Shown here: in pieces, positions 33,001 to 44,160 of the stretch
How the letters are laid out: each line of letters opens with the position of its first letter
How positions within the stretch are numbered: position 1 is the stretch's first letter
From: Eutreptiella sp. 'Long Island Sound 2002'
Lineage: Eukaryota; Euglenozoa; Euglenophyceae; Eutreptiales; Eutreptiaceae
Length of the DNA: 64,000 nt
Direction of reading: 5' to 3'
Assembly (NCBI GenBank): GCA_964036045.1
Contig: OZ038402.1
Span: 11,029,513-11,093,512, forward strand
Translations under genes and position numbers: made by a program
Notes under the pieces: model-generated
Told to the model about the DNA's origin: nothing
The model's database searches: none
What the model saw: only the letters and a program-made list of their open reading frames with translations

Positions 33001-35526
33001 TTTCACCCTATTTGGGTATTGGGCGCACGGGGGGGGTCCTCCCAAGGGATTGGTACACAACGTCTCTCTGCAGTTTTCACCCCGGACAGCTCAAAAATCG
33101 AAGGTTTCGAAATCTGTTTTTTTGATATTGTGGCCACCTAAAATGACCATCCAAGGTATGTAAAGCATGTTTTAGGCCGTATTTACATGTTTTTCACACT
33201 TTTTGGGTATTAGGTTCGGGGGGGGGGGGGGGGTCCTCCCAACACAAAGTTGGTGTTCTACGTAACAAAATTGGGCGTTGACAATGGTGAGACTCTTCAG
33301 TTGGGCTTACAACAACAAGCACGGCGGAGCATGCATAAGAATGTTGTGATCACCTAAAATGATCATCCAAGCTATGTAAAGCATATTTTAGCTTGTATTT
33401 ATATAGTTTTTACCCTATTTAGGGTGTGTGTTGCTCGCGGTAGATTCTCTGCGAGGTGGACTTGCCGAAGGCAATAGAATCACCTCGCAGAGGTTGTTAG
33501 ATCAAAGCCAGGCAGGCGTATATAGGGGAAACCGCCACATACCCCCCATTTTGGCCATTTTGGGGCTATTCGCGTACCCTACCCCAAGGGGTTGAATTGT
33601 TAGTTTAACCCCTTGTAAAATCATTATTTTGTCCAATAATCGCATCCCCCAATGAGTTTTTGGTCCGGACCCCCCCAGACCCCCCCCACTTGAAACCCAC
33701 TTTTTTGAGGTTTTGAGGGAGGGGGGGGGGGTGGGGGTGGGGGGGGGGGGGTGGGGGGGGGTCAAAAAATGACCCCCCCTTTTTTTGGGTCGAAAATCAC
33801 GAATCTTTTGGTTTTTTTCGATTTTGAGCCGAAAAACTTTTTCCGGGTCCCGACTCTATGGGGTTTGTATGGGGCGGAGTGGGACGAGCGCTTATGCAGT
33901 TTATGCACTTTTCAGCCATTTTTGCTATGTTCATCGACCTCGGTGACCCCGTGGTACCTACTCTGAGGGGTGCAAGTGGGGATGTTGTGACAGTATATGC
34001 CTACTAGGATACGGAAGGACGTTTTTTGCAGTCTCTAGCCTTGCCTGGGGCCGTCCACAACCCGTGCCAAAGACGCGAAATGACTGTTTCCACCAATAAT
34101 GGCCTAGTGAATGGGCCAGTACACAACCTGCTTATGCACCTCGCAGAGGTTGTTAGATCAAAGCCAGGCGTATATAGGGGAAAACGCCACATACCCCCCC
34201 ATTTTGGCCATTTTGGGGCTATTCGCGTACCCTACCCCAAGGGGTTGAATTGTTAGTTTAACCCCTTGTAAAATCATTATTTTGTCCAATAAACGCATCC
34301 CCCAATGAGTTTTTGGTCCGGACCCCCCTAGACCCCCCCCACTTGAAACTCACTTTTTTAGGGTTTTCAGGGAGGGGTGGGGGTGGGGGTGGGGGGGGGG
34401 TCAAAAAATGAACCCCCCATTTTTTGGGTCGAAAATCACGAATCTTTTGGTTTTTTTCGATTTTGAGCCGAAAAAGTTTTTCCGGGTCCCGACTCTATGG
34501 GGTTTGTATGGGGCGGAGTGGGACGAGCGCTTATGCAGTTTATGCACTTTTTCAGCCATTTTTGCTATGTTCGTCGACCTCGGTGACCCCGTGGTACCTA
34601 CTCTGAGGGGTGCAAGTGGGGATGTTGTGACGGTATATGCCTACTAGGATACGGAAGGACGTTTTTTGCAGTCTCTAGCCTTGCCTGGGGCCGTCCACAA
34701 CCCGTGCCAAAGACGCGAAATGACTGTTTCCGCCAATAATGGCCTAGTGAATGGGCCAGTACACAACCTGCTTATGCACCTCGCAGAGGTTGTTAGATCA
34801 AAGCCAGGCGTATATAGGGGAAAATGCCACATACCCCCCCATTTTGGCCATTTTGGGGCTATTCGCGTACCCTACCCCAAGGGGTTGAATTGTTAGTTTA
34901 ACCCCTTGTAAAATCATTATTTTGTCCAAAAAACGCATCCCCCAATGAGTTTTTGGTCCGGACCCCCCTAGACCCCCCCCACTTGAAACCCACTTTTTTA
35001 GGGTTTTCAGGGAGGGGTGGGGGTGGGGGTGGGGGGGTGGGGGGGGGTCGAAAAATGACCCCCCCTTTTTTTGGGTCGAGAATCACGAATCTTTTGGTTT
35101 TTTTCGATTTTGAGCCGAAAAAGTTTTTCCGGGTTCCGACTCTATGGGGTTTGTATGGGGCGGAGTGGGACGAGCGCTTATGCAGTTTATGCACTTTTCA
35201 GCCATTTTTGCTATGTTGGCGGTTTTGGCGACCTTGGTGACCCCGTGGTACCCACTCTGAGGGGTGTGAGTGGGGATGTTGTGACAGTATATGCCTACTA
35301 GGATACGGAAGGACGTTTTTTGCAGTCTGTAGCTTTGCCGAGGGCCGGTCAAATGCCCGTGCCAAAGACGCGAAATGGCTATTTCCACCAATAAAGGCCT
35401 AGTGAATGGGCCGGTACACAACCTGCTTATGCAGTTTTTCACCCCGGGCAACTCAAAAATCGAAGGTTTCGAAATCTGTTTTTTTGATATTGTGGCCACC
35501 TAAAATGACCATCCAAGGTATGTAAA
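30018..35526 (+). repeat. Tandem array of Helitron-like units, cut by the scaffold gap
   Basis: Left ends (CACCTCGCAGAGG) occur at 30,018, 30,343, 33,481, 34,137 and 34,777. Right ends (CTCTGCGAGGTG, then TTGCCGAAGGCAA and TAGAAT) occur at 32,120-32,153 and 33,447-33,480. The last units repeat every 640-656 bp. A 300-bp block (TTTTGAGCCGAAAAA to GGCCTAGTGAATGGGCC) appears five times (30,657; 32,168; 33,820; 34,457; 35,102). No protein is encoded that I can support. Confidence 0.8.
30960..33240 (+). repeat. 190-200 bp tandem satellite inside the array
   Basis: About ten copies, recognised by TCAAAAATCGAAG at 31,004, 31,200, 31,391, 31,590, 31,790, 31,981, 32,515, 32,707, 32,897 and 33,090. 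Each has GGTACACAACCTGCT and ACCATCCAAGGTATG-type segments and a variable poly-G run. Confidence 0.9.
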
Positions 35527-35726
35527 NNNNNNNNNNNNNNNNNNNNNNNNNNNNNNNNNNNNNNNNNNNNNNNNNNNNNNNNNNNNNNNNNNNNNNNNNN
35601 NNNNNNNNNNNNNNNNNNNNNNNNNNNNNNNNNNNNNNNNNNNNNNNNNNNNNNNNNNNNNNNNNNNNNNNNNNNNNNNNNNNNNNNNNNNNNNNNNNNN
35701 NNNNNNNNNNNNNNNNNNNNNNNNNN
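35527..35726. other. Assembly gap (200 N)
   Basis: Exactly 200 unknown bases. It falls within a copy of the 190-bp satellite, so the gap most likely hides more of the array. Confidence 0.99.
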
Positions 35727-35905
35727 CCACTGCCAACAACCACCAATCACGAACCGTCAACCGCCAGCGGCGACCAACCGCCAACGCCAACCACTGCCAA
35801 CCGCCACCAACCACCAATCACCAACCACCAACCGCTGCCAACCACCACCAACCGCCACCAACCGCCAGTCGCCATCCGCCGACCGCCCATCGCCACCAAC
35901 CATGG
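35727..35905. repeat. CCAACCGCCA minisatellite
   Basis: Degenerate units of CCAACCACCA / CCAACCGCCA fill the stretch after the gap. Confidence 0.85.
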
Positions 35906-37110
35906 TTGAACGTTTGAGCTACACGCGGTCTTTTTGCAAAACTGCCGTTCAGGAGCACTTTTTTTTTCTCTTAAGGACCCCCCTGCAGCCCCCGCTGCGT
36001 GAGGCCGTGCCTTTCTATCGCCGCCGCATTAGATTGCTCATCAATGCATGCGTCTCGACGTGCCCCTGCGTGCCCGCGCCGGACTTTGCAGCTGCCTGAA
36101 GGGGGGAGGGAGTTCCACATGGGGACACTGGGGGGGTTGCAGGCGCGGTGCGCGTGCGGTGCACACACGGTGTGTACAGTGGGGGTGTGCCCAGCGTCAC
36201 CACCATTCGGGGTTCCTTAGGGCCCTCCGAATTCACGCCGGACAAGTATACCATCTCCGGAGGACCTCAAAGGGACACTATTTTGAGGGCTTCTGATGGG
36301 GCACTATTTGTGATAGATTCCATCCAATAGCGGTGCAAGCACGATGTGCAGCCAGCCCACTGTTGGGCGATTCCTGTGCTTTGTTTGTGGTGTTTTACCC
36401 GCCCCCCCCTCTCCCTCCGGCTCTCTGGATGCCCTGTGCGCGAAGAAAATGAATCCATTTGGGCCGTTCGGACGCCCGGCCGCCAACAACACGGATGCAG
36501 GTGGGTTCCGTGCACACCCCGTACGCCAATGAGATGAAGGGTGTTTGGCGCTCCGCATGGGCAGTAGGGCTTTCAACTGGATGGGGGGGGGGGGGCTCAA
36601 GAAATCCCCCCAAACCTGGGGGGTGGGGCGGTCTGTTGTTATGGATCAGTTATTATGAACTTGGGCGCCAAAGGCGCCGAAAATTTTTTTGAGCATTAGC
36701 CATGGTCAAATTTGTTTTCACCAAATGCATGGCAAATGATGACTTTTCTGAACCTCTCGACGCGCTGATTCCAAAAATGCCATTTTCATTTTTTTGCCGA
36801 TTTTTGGGTGTGGGTCACCTCCGAGGACCCGGGGCTCAGTCTCGGTAGGATTTTGGGGGTCCCGTCAATTGAGCCCCTGTTGGGGTGGATTGAGGTCTAG
36901 CCAGGGGGCTCTATGGACGCCCCCCCCCCTCCAATTGAAAGCCCACCTGCCCCATGCCCCACATGCAAACAAGGCCCTTGGATCAGCACACCCCCTAGAA
37001 CCCCCCCCCATCCGGACAACAGTGACCATTGTGGGAAAGAACGAAATTTGCCATTGGGAACATATGCTTGGGCCATTTTTGGTACAAGCACTTTTACGGC
37101 CCAGACCCCC
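35906..37110. other. No recognised gene
   Basis: Open frames here are short and overlapping. A GGCGCCAAAGGCGCCGAAAA motif at about 36,664 also occurs near 55,355. Confidence 0.35.
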
Positions 37111-37116
37111 CCCTCC

Positions 37117-37345
37117 TCTAATACATCCCTTCCCCCCCCCCCCCCTCCCTCTCCTCCAATCCCCCCCCCCTCCCCCTCCTCCAATACATCCCCCCCTCCC
37201 CCTCCTCTAATACACCCCCCCCTCCTCTAATACCCCCCCCCCTCCCCCTCCTCCAATACACCCGCCCCCTCCCCCTCCTCCAATACATCCCCCCCCCCTC
37301 CCCTTCCTCCCATACATCCCCCCGCTCCCCCTCCTCTAATACATC
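37117..37345. repeat. CCCCCTCCTCTAATACATC minisatellite, cluster 1
   Basis: Units of about 25-30 bp made of C/T-rich sequence plus TCCTC(C/T)AATACATC. Related clusters are at 48,667-48,760, 51,328-51,424, 52,749-52,790 and 54,174-54,373. Two element insertions sit exactly at such clusters. Confidence 0.85.
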
Positions 37346-37497
37346 GTGATGTCTTTATTGTAAAAACCAGAGGTTTTGAGCGGCTAACGGAAGATGACTG
37401 CATTGTTTGCACTGCCTGTCAAAGATGTGCTGTTGCCTGTGTACATTAGTGCAATGCATGTTTTAGTGCATTTTTGATTTGCTTCCATGGGTGATGG
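37346..37497 (+). repeat. Outer element repeat A1
   Basis: 152 bp beginning GTGATGTCTTTATTGTA and ending CCATGGGTGATGG, matching 48,347-48,497. Confidence 0.9.
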
Positions 37498-37548
37498 TAC
37501 TCTTGCGCTGGAAGTCCTGCTTGATTTTGCTAAGCAGGGATTTGATTT

Positions 37549-38642
37549 GTGGTCGGAGTACCTGGGTCCAACATCTTGGAGCGGGCAGCCAACACCACGT
37601 GGAAACGTATGACCAACATGGAGGGTGGTGCTGGCAGAGTGACTCAAGCCCTGACTCGAATATCCCCGGAACAAATCGGAGACCACCAAAAATTGTGGAA
37701 CCCGTTGACAGCGTATGAGCTCTGGTCTGGTCACATCTTGACGTCGCCGGCTTTGGTGTTTGTCCAGGATGGTTTAAGCTCTGTGCTGGAGCCGGGATGG
37801 GAAGTACAGCCGCAGCAGTACAGGAATGGCTTCGTTGAGAAGGTGCGAGCTGGGAGGGACCATCACCCTGGTGGTCAGACGGCGACTCAGTGTGGAAAGA
37901 GTGGTACTAAGCCGCCAGTGGACAGCTTTGCGACCGAGCCATCCCAGACGGATGACGATCAGCATATGGCAGACCTGGAGAGAGGCCAGCTGAACTTGGA
38001 GGGGGCAGCAGAGGTGGTGAATCAAGCAAAGGGGGTCTTCGAAGAAGAACATGAAGATGTTGCGCAAGAGGCCCGGGGCTCCCAAGTATGTGCGCCACTT
38101 TGTGAAATTAATAAGTGAATTTGCGGAGGAGCATGATGGGGCAGTGGAATTTGGCCCGGGTGCGGTGAAAATTTGGGAGGTGCTGCCGGAATGCGATGAA
38201 AAGGGGCAAAAGCACTTGAAAGATGAAGAAAAGATCCGGAGGTCAAAGGAAAAAAGAACGCAAAACGAACGAGAAGTGGCGGGCAAGGAAGAAGAGCGAG
38301 AGGGCGCGCAAGAGCAAGAAAAAGAAGTCGTCTAGGTCTGGGAAGTGGAGTGATTCGAGCTCTGATAGCTCTTCGACGTCGGATTCGTCGTCGGGGTCCA
38401 GGTCTGAGGATCGTTCTGAGCTGGAAAGCTCCAGCAGTGGAGATCGAAAAGACAGGAGAAATGGGGGTGCTGAGCGCCGATCCAGGCCTAGCCAATTTGA
38501 GTTTCGCTGGATCAACGGCAAGAAACACTTCCGAATGCGGAATAGCCAGTGGCAAGACTGCTCTGGACCACCGAGTAAGGAGTGCAGGTACTGTGGGAAG
38601 AGGCACTGGGCGTTCCAAGCCCAGGAGTTCGGTTGCAGATGA
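37549..38642 (+). pseudogene. Outer element Gag-like region, frame-shifted
   Basis: Three overlapping frames read in succession: 37,549-38,118, 38,051-38,335 and 38,223-38,642. The first is mixed alpha-type sequence with no named domain. The second and third are Lys/Arg/Glu-rich, then Ser/Asp-rich (SSSDSSSTSDSSSGS). The end has a single zinc-knuckle-like motif, CRYCGKRHWAFQAQEFGC. Position at the 5' end of the element, charged composition and the terminal Cys/His cluster support a Gag role in RNA binding and particle formation. The inner element's Gag also ends in a Cys/His cluster. The frame changes indicate decay. Confidence 0.55.
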
Positions 38643-38649
38643 CATGCAG

Positions 38650-39552
38650 GCTCGGGGGGGGGGGGGGGGCGAGATCCGCGATGAGGAGGCGACGAGATTA
38701 CGAAATGGCCTTGAAGAATTCGTGGCGGCGGAAGGAGAACAATTCGGGTCATCCTACGCATCAGTACTCCGGGGGAGGTTGGAGCCAGGCACCAGACTGG
38801 GGTATGTGGCGGCACTGCGGCAATTCCTCAGGTACCCGCGCGTCCATGGGTGGTTATCCCCGAGGGAGGCCCTGGAGGGGCGATTGTTGGAGATTGCAAG
38901 GGATGGGTACTTCGAAGGGCCGGTCAAGAAGGTGTTATCTGGATTCAGGATGGCGGAGAAAGCAGGGGTCATATAGCCCCTGGTACGAGGATCGGATTGG
39001 ATTTTCGCAAAATCCCTGGAGAAACTTCGAAAGAAAAAGAACAGCAGGTGGATACAGTGGTCACCGTCAGGAATTCTGTATGAGGTGGCAGCCGGCAAGG
39101 GAACGCTCACGTGGCCGGAAATGGAGTGCATTGCACTGGCAGCATTGTCGCCATGCAACCTGTTACGCATTGGAGAGGCATGGACAGCCCACCGCAGCGG
39201 GTTGGGTCAACTGGTACTCCAAGGAGAAAAGAGTGACCCGGGCATCCAGGTGCAGGATGTGGGGCCGTGGGCCGACAGATGGCCACGCTTCCTCGACGAG
39301 GAGAGACGCAGGAGGGGGGGGGATGGTGCAGTGGCATACAATTTCTCATCCCCGAGCGAGTTGGAAGCCAAGTGGGTCGAGTTGGTCGCTGGGACGGGCC
39401 ACAGATCATTTCGCTGGCATGGCCACCAACATGGAGGCGCAGCACAGGCATGGGCAGCTGGGGCTCGGGGTCCCCTCCTGCAGCTCATGGGGGGGTGGTG
39501 TACGCCATCAGTGGCGCTCTCGTATGCAACGCCGACTCACGCGTGGGATTTC
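38650..39552 (+). pseudogene. Outer tyrosine recombinase, main part
   Basis: One frame runs from about 38,650 to 39,552 with a single TAG at 38,974-38,976. The N-terminal SAM-like core-binding part (GTRLGYVAALRQFLRYPRV) is followed by the catalytic part: Arg I in LLRIGEAW (codon 39,166), then WHGHQHGGAAQAW, where the usual H-x-x-R reads H-x-x-Q (39,418-39,429), and WCTPSVALSYATP with the candidate Tyr nucleophile. The frame is cut at 39,552 by the inner element and resumes without phase change at 46,206. The recombinase would integrate circular cDNA. The premature stop and lost Arg II suggest it is inactive. Confidence 0.75.
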
Positions 39553-39617
39553 ACTAGTTGTGCCTCGTCTCAACTTTTGTTTGCGTCTCCAATGTTTAGG
39601 CAGTTTTCCTGTCTTTG
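39553..39617 (+). repeat. Inner element repeat A1 (left terminus)
   Basis: 65 bp starting ACTAGTTGTGCCTCGTCTCA, identical to 45,861-45,925. Confidence 0.93.
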
Positions 39618-39630
39618 TTTTTGTTAACCC

Positions 39631-40263
39631 ATGGACGGGGTTGAGCAGCCTAATCAGAACCAACAAGAGTCAGCCGAGGAGCGGCTGGCGGCACAAGCCA
39701 AAGAAATTCAAGAACTCAGAGAGCAACTCGCCCGAGTGGCAGTGAAGGAGGGGCCCCGCCTGCCCCCACTGAGCGTGCCAGAAGTAAACCGAGCCCTCGA
39801 GAAGCCCCAGTTGGCACAGTGGATGAGACTCATGCTGTCCAACATCAAGGCGTACGTACGCCTTAGAGCTGGTGAGGTGGGGGAGATCCCCCGACCAAGT
39901 GAGTTTGGCGGCCAGGCAACGGAGGCCGCAGTCACCCCAGGAGAGCAGCTGGCGTGGAGGGTCTGGGACTGCGTGTCCCAGTCCCAGGCGGCGTACGCCC
40001 GCAGGTATGCAGGGACGCACGGGAAATCCAGCTCCGAGTCCAACCAGTACACCACGCTGCAGGAGGCATGGAAGGAGCAAGGGTCGGCGTTCACGTGGCG
40101 GAGCGTGAAATTCAGGGAGGTGGGAGGAGTACTGCAATGGCAGTCGAGGCAGGGCGAGTGGATCCCTGTGGACTCGCCGCCGGGCGGAGGGTGCCAGAGG
40201 TGCGCGCAGCGGGGCTCCCCCGACGAACGCCACTTGCACTTTAGATGCCCACACTGGTCCTGA
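39631..40263 (+). CDS. Inner element Gag-like protein
   Basis: An ATG 14 bp after repeat A1 opens a 210-codon frame ending in TGA (40,261-40,263). The N terminus is a charged coiled coil (EERLAAQAKEIQELREQLAR). The middle is alpha-rich without a named domain. The end has a Cys/His cluster, CQRC..DERHLHFRC, likely a zinc-binding nucleic-acid contact. The recombinase continues in the same frame after the TGA with no further stop until 40,903, so Gag-recombinase expression by readthrough is possible. It would package the element RNA. The family is not otherwise recognised. Confidence 0.65.
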   Translation: MDGVEQPNQNQQESAEERLAAQAKEIQELREQLARVAVKEGPRLPPLSVPEVNRALEKPQLAQWMRLMLSNIKAYVRLRAGEVGEIPRPSEFGGQATEAAVTPGEQLAWRVWDCVSQSQAAYARRYAGTHGKSSSESNQYTTLQEAWKEQGSAFTWRSVKFREVGGVLQWQSRQGEWIPVDSPPGGGCQRCAQRGSPDERHLHFRCPHWS

Positions 40264-41570
40264 CAGGACCGGCTGGAGCCCGGACCGGCCGCCCCGGGCT
40301 CCGGTGTTGCGGACACGGCGGCAGAGCTGCGGGCGCTCGCCCGCCGGTGGGAGACAGCAGCCTGGTCAGACGACCCCTGCTCACCGGAGGAAAGCGCCAT
40401 GCAGTCCTGGAGACCGAGAACCCGCTCGCAGTACGCGTCCCGACTCCGGGCCTTGGCGGCTTACGCGGGCCGCAAGGGCCCGCCTGATACAGCCGCGGCA
40501 CTGGCAGGCCTCCTGGCAGAGCGGGCCCAAGCCGGCGCTACAGCGTCAGCCCTGCGGGGTATTACCTCCGCGGTCCGGGCCGTGGAGGACCTCCAGTGGC
40601 TGCCCCCAACAGTCACCACCTTGCACAAGCGGATTGCGGCGGGAGCCGCATCCTCGGGCTCTCAGCCCTATCTGTCCCCAGCAGGCTTGGTCCAGCTGGT
40701 CGAAAAGGCCAGAGACTCCAGACACGGAGCGGTGTTCAGCGCATTGGCCATCATCAGCTGGGTGTGCTACCTGCGGGTGGGCGAAGAAGCTGGCATCCGG
40801 GTTACTGACCTGGCTATGCCAGGCTTTGTCCAGTTTTGGAACTCCAAGACAGGGGAGGAGGGGTATACCACCCGCCCCCTGTACAGGTATGCGGACGGCG
40901 TCTAGGCGTGGCTTCATGGCCACATGGTTTCGCTGGGCCGATCCTCAGACATGCTCGTCTGGCAGTCAGGGGAAGCGGGGTTGGAGGCAGGCATGGCCGA
41001 AACCCTGGCGAGCACCGCCCACTCCCGAGCCAGGTGGCACGCCCTGCGCAGGGGAGGCGCCGCAGCGACTTGGGCCCGTAAACCAGACCTCGCCTACTAC
41101 AAATGGTGGGGCAGATGGCAGAGCACGGCCGTGGCGATGCAATACGGCACCAAATGGTCAGACCCGGGAGTCGTTGCCCCTACGGTGCTGCCCGCATGGT
41201 CCCGTGACCCGGGGCCTTTGCCGACTCCGGAACGCGTGGGCCTCCTGGCCCTGTGGGGATCCCCGATGTTCCCCAGTATCGCGAGCGCCCTCAACACCCC
41301 GACCAAGCGCAAGCCCAGACTTCCGCGAGGTCAGGAGCTGGAGTCCACTGCGAGAGGCATGCTTGGGGGAGGAGGCGACGGAGACCAAACCGCGACCGAG
41401 CTGGAGGAATCCCCAGGGGACGGCTCTGCTGAGATGGGCCCGGGGCCTGACACAGCTCCTACCCTCCCTCCACTTCCTCCTTTGGCCTCTGCCATTGAGC
41501 GCGGCGCCGTGTCTCGGGAAGATGCGGGTCAGCTGTGCACGGTGGCGGGGCCTTTGGTTGCCGTGGGGGG
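40264..41570 (+). CDS. Inner tyrosine recombinase, one in-frame TAG
   Basis: In frame with the Gag-like gene and open from 40,264 except for a TAG at 40,903-40,905. The SAM-like N-terminal domain (RSQYASRLRALAAYAG) is at about 40,425-40,470. Arg I is in CYLRVGEEAG (about 40,775). WHALRRGGAAATWA (41,035-41,075) supplies H-x-x-R, and WWGRWQSTAVAMQY ends in the Tyr nucleophile (41,143-41,145). All catalytic residues are present, unlike the outer copy. A Ser/Pro-rich tail leads to a poly-G run (41,566-41,577), after which an acidic, then basic segment with PKRIKLGQ continues in another frame (41,580-42,074). A possible MATG restart lies after the TAG at 40,924. Confidence 0.72.
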
Positions 41571-41577
41571 GGGGGGG
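41448..41577 (+). repeat. Internal repeat of the inner element (3 copies)
   Basis: About 130 bp from GACACAGCTCCT through GCCATTGAGC, GGAAGATGCGGGTCAGC and GCACGGTGGCGGG to a poly-G run. Copies are at 45,135-45,262 and 45,573-45,704. The first is coding, the others are in the 3' region, so the sequence was duplicated within the element. Confidence 0.8.
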
Positions 41578-42089
41578 CGTGCGGGCCGGGGACGGCAGCC
41601 GGGCCCATCAATGTCGATTCCGACGTGGACACCGACGACAACAGCGAGGATTCCGGAAGCGAGCCCTCTGGCGAATTCGCAGTCGGCAGCGCCAGGGGCT
41701 CCCCCGGGCGTCGACAGGCCGGAGTTGCCAGGTTCGTTGGGCGGGAGCGTAAGCCGTGGTCCTCCAGGGCAGCCGTTGGCCCTGTCAGAGGAGGACCCGC
41801 AGCGGGCTCGAAAGCTGGAGTGGTGGGCCGTGTCCACCGCACAGACACGGGGCCGCGTCGCGCTAAGGTGGTCCTGGGTGGTACGCAGGCCGTGCGATCC
41901 CGAGCCCCCGCACGCCGTCAAGTTGGAAGACCTCGTTTGGTCCAGCAGATCGGAACGCCGCAGCCCAAGCGCATCAAGCTCGGGCAAGGCGGGCATGTCC
42001 CGACGCCGGAGGCGCAAGGCCCGGTGGAGGGTGCCTTCGTGGCTGCAGCTGAGCGTCTCAAGGCCAAGGCTTGAGGGAGGGCGGGCCCA

Positions 42090-44066
42090 GTGGCATCGCC
42101 CCCCCCCCCCCTCTGTAAGGGTCCCGACAGGGGTGGGAGGGTGCAGGAACAACCCCCCCTCTTCCTGGAGTTCATGCAGGCACTCACCCCCCATTTTCAC
42201 TGGATAGCCGAGCGGGAACGTTGTGGCTTGTGGATGGTTGCGAAGAGGGTGGATTTGTGGTTGAATAGAGTATTCGATACAGCCGAGGATTTCCGCTTGC
42301 AAGGGGCTTTACCCGCTCTCCGGGGCGCCTTGCGCAAGCTCCACCCGGACGCCTGGGAGGCATGCCTCCATATCAACACCTCCCCCATTCCGCGGTTCAT
42401 GGGGGGGGGTCGAGGATGCCATTTTGGACCGGGGACTGGGGCCGATAGGCTCCCACCAGCTCCCTAACGATCTGTGGGACGCTGTCGTACCGCCCTTCTA
42501 CCGCGGAGGGCTCCAGGATTTCGACGTCGAGCGGGAGTGGCAGGACGGGGATAGGGTGGTCCGAGGGGCAACCAGTTGGTTGTCTGCAGGTCCAGAGGAT
42601 AGTGCAGGCGTTGAGGGGGGCGGGGGTCTACGAGGAGACGGCTGACCCCCCCCCCCCCCACGTGTTACCCCTTCGTCATCCCCAAATCCTCCGAGAAGGT
42701 ATCCTTGATCTTGAGTTGCGTCAAGATCAACAAGAGTGACGGGGGCAAGCCCCCCACTTTTAGATTGGATTCCTGGGAGCATTTGGCTAGGTCCTTGTCG
42801 GCATTCCCGCCTGATGTGGACCTCTACGGCCTCCACATTGACCTCAAAAATGCGTTCTGGAGCTTTTGCTTGCCCCAGGGTGCGCGCCAGGTTTTTCGCT
42901 TCCGGCCCACCCCCGGGGCTCCGCCTGTGGCGCTGTCGCGCCTTCCATTTGGCTGGAAATACAGCCCCTATCTGTGCCAAACGAGTTTGGCTCGCATTCT
43001 CCAGGGGGTACTGCCCCCCGAGATACTCCTTGTGCACTACCTCGATGACTTTTTGCTCGTCTTCACTGATAGGGAGGTGCTCAGGGAGGCGGGGAGAGTG
43101 GCAGTGCGTGCCCTGATCGAGGCTGGGTTCCTCATAAGTCCTAAGAGTGTCCTGGACCCGGTGCCTGTGGCATCATTCCTGGGGAAGGAGCTCGACTTGC
43201 AGGCTAGGCAGATCAGGAGCCATGAACAAGCACTGCTCCAGCTGTGGGCGGGATGGCTGAGGCTGGCGGTTGGCGCAGGCAACGACCGGCACCTCCAAAG
43301 CTTCGTGGGTTTGCTGAATTGGCATGTGCGTCCGAGGGGATTGGGTTGCCCTTTCGCGGCGGGCGCCTACTGCTGGTTGCGCTGGGGTAGGATGGTGGGG
43401 GGGGTCGAACAGCCGGCCCAGGGCTTCCCCCTGAAAGTGCTGGGCAGCCTCGCCACATTGGTGGCGGTGGCGGCCGAGCCCTGGCAGGCGCCGGGCGGGG
43501 AGGCCTGGCGGCAATTGAGGGCCCTCCGGTTTGGGACTGAGGATAGGCTTTCGCGATCCTCTCTGTGGTGCGGGGGCGTCGTCATCTGTGTCGATGGAGC
43601 GCGCGATGCGGGGTGCTGGAGGGTGGGGGCGCTCGTGCCGGGAGTGGGTGTGCGTACGCATGTGACACCTCCTGCCCGCTTCGCCAGCCAGCAAACCACG
43701 GAACTGAGGGGAGTGGCGTGGGCTGTCAGGTTTGCAGTCAGGACAGGACACCGATCTGTTACGGTCTGTAGCGACAGTGAGGCGGCCATTGCTCAGGTCC
43801 TCAGACTGCGCGCGACTAGCCACCTGACCCACCACCAAACGGTCCTTCGGTCGTTGGCTAGGGTCCTGTGGGTATCAGGGATCGTGCTCCGCCTCGTGTG
43901 GGTGCCCTCGGCGCTTCAGCCGGGAGACCCTATGTCCAGGGTGACGTCCGTGTTCGGAGGCTCACAGGCCAGAGCGGAAGTCGAGGCTTGGTGCACGTGG
44001 GATGCATTGCTGGAAAATCTGGGCGAGGCTCGGGTGAGGGGGGTGGTGTGTCTCCGGGGATGCTAG
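42090..44066 (+). CDS. Inner reverse transcriptase/RNase H
   Basis: The frame from 42,090 shifts at the poly-G run 42,402-42,410 and shifts back at the poly-C run 42,647-42,659; otherwise it is open to a TAG at 44,066. Motifs in order: fingers PFVIPKSSEKVSLILSCVKI (42,664-42,730), motif A LHIDLKNAFWSF, motif B PFGWKYSPYLCQ, motif C HYLDDFLLVF, then ISPKSVLDP and FLGKELD. RNase H follows: VICVDGARDAGC, TTELRGVAWAV, TVCSDSEAAI and VWVPSALQPGDPMSR. The polymerase core with aspartates intact suggests recent activity. The two phase changes lie only at homopolymers and could be sequencing errors. It copies the element RNA into cDNA in the Gag particle. Confidence 0.8.
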
Positions 44067-44160
44067 CCCCCTCCCCCCCCCCCCCCCCCCCCAGCAGACC
44101 AGCGGCGGCAGTGTATGCGCCCTCCATGTAGCAACCTTTTTTTTTTTGCTATCCGCACCG

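Noticed and set aside
30034-35499. Many 60-160 codon frames in the tandem array
   Set aside because: The same short frames recur because the DNA repeats; they break at poly-G runs and contain no domain.
36897-37412. Gly/Glu-rich frames such as VLEEGEGGG repeats on the minus strand
   Set aside because: Translation of the C-rich AATACATC minisatellite; the same peptides appear at each cluster.
38582-39745. 387-codon Gly/Trp/Arg-rich frame
   Set aside because: Alternate frame of the outer recombinase; the recombinase motifs lie in the other frame.
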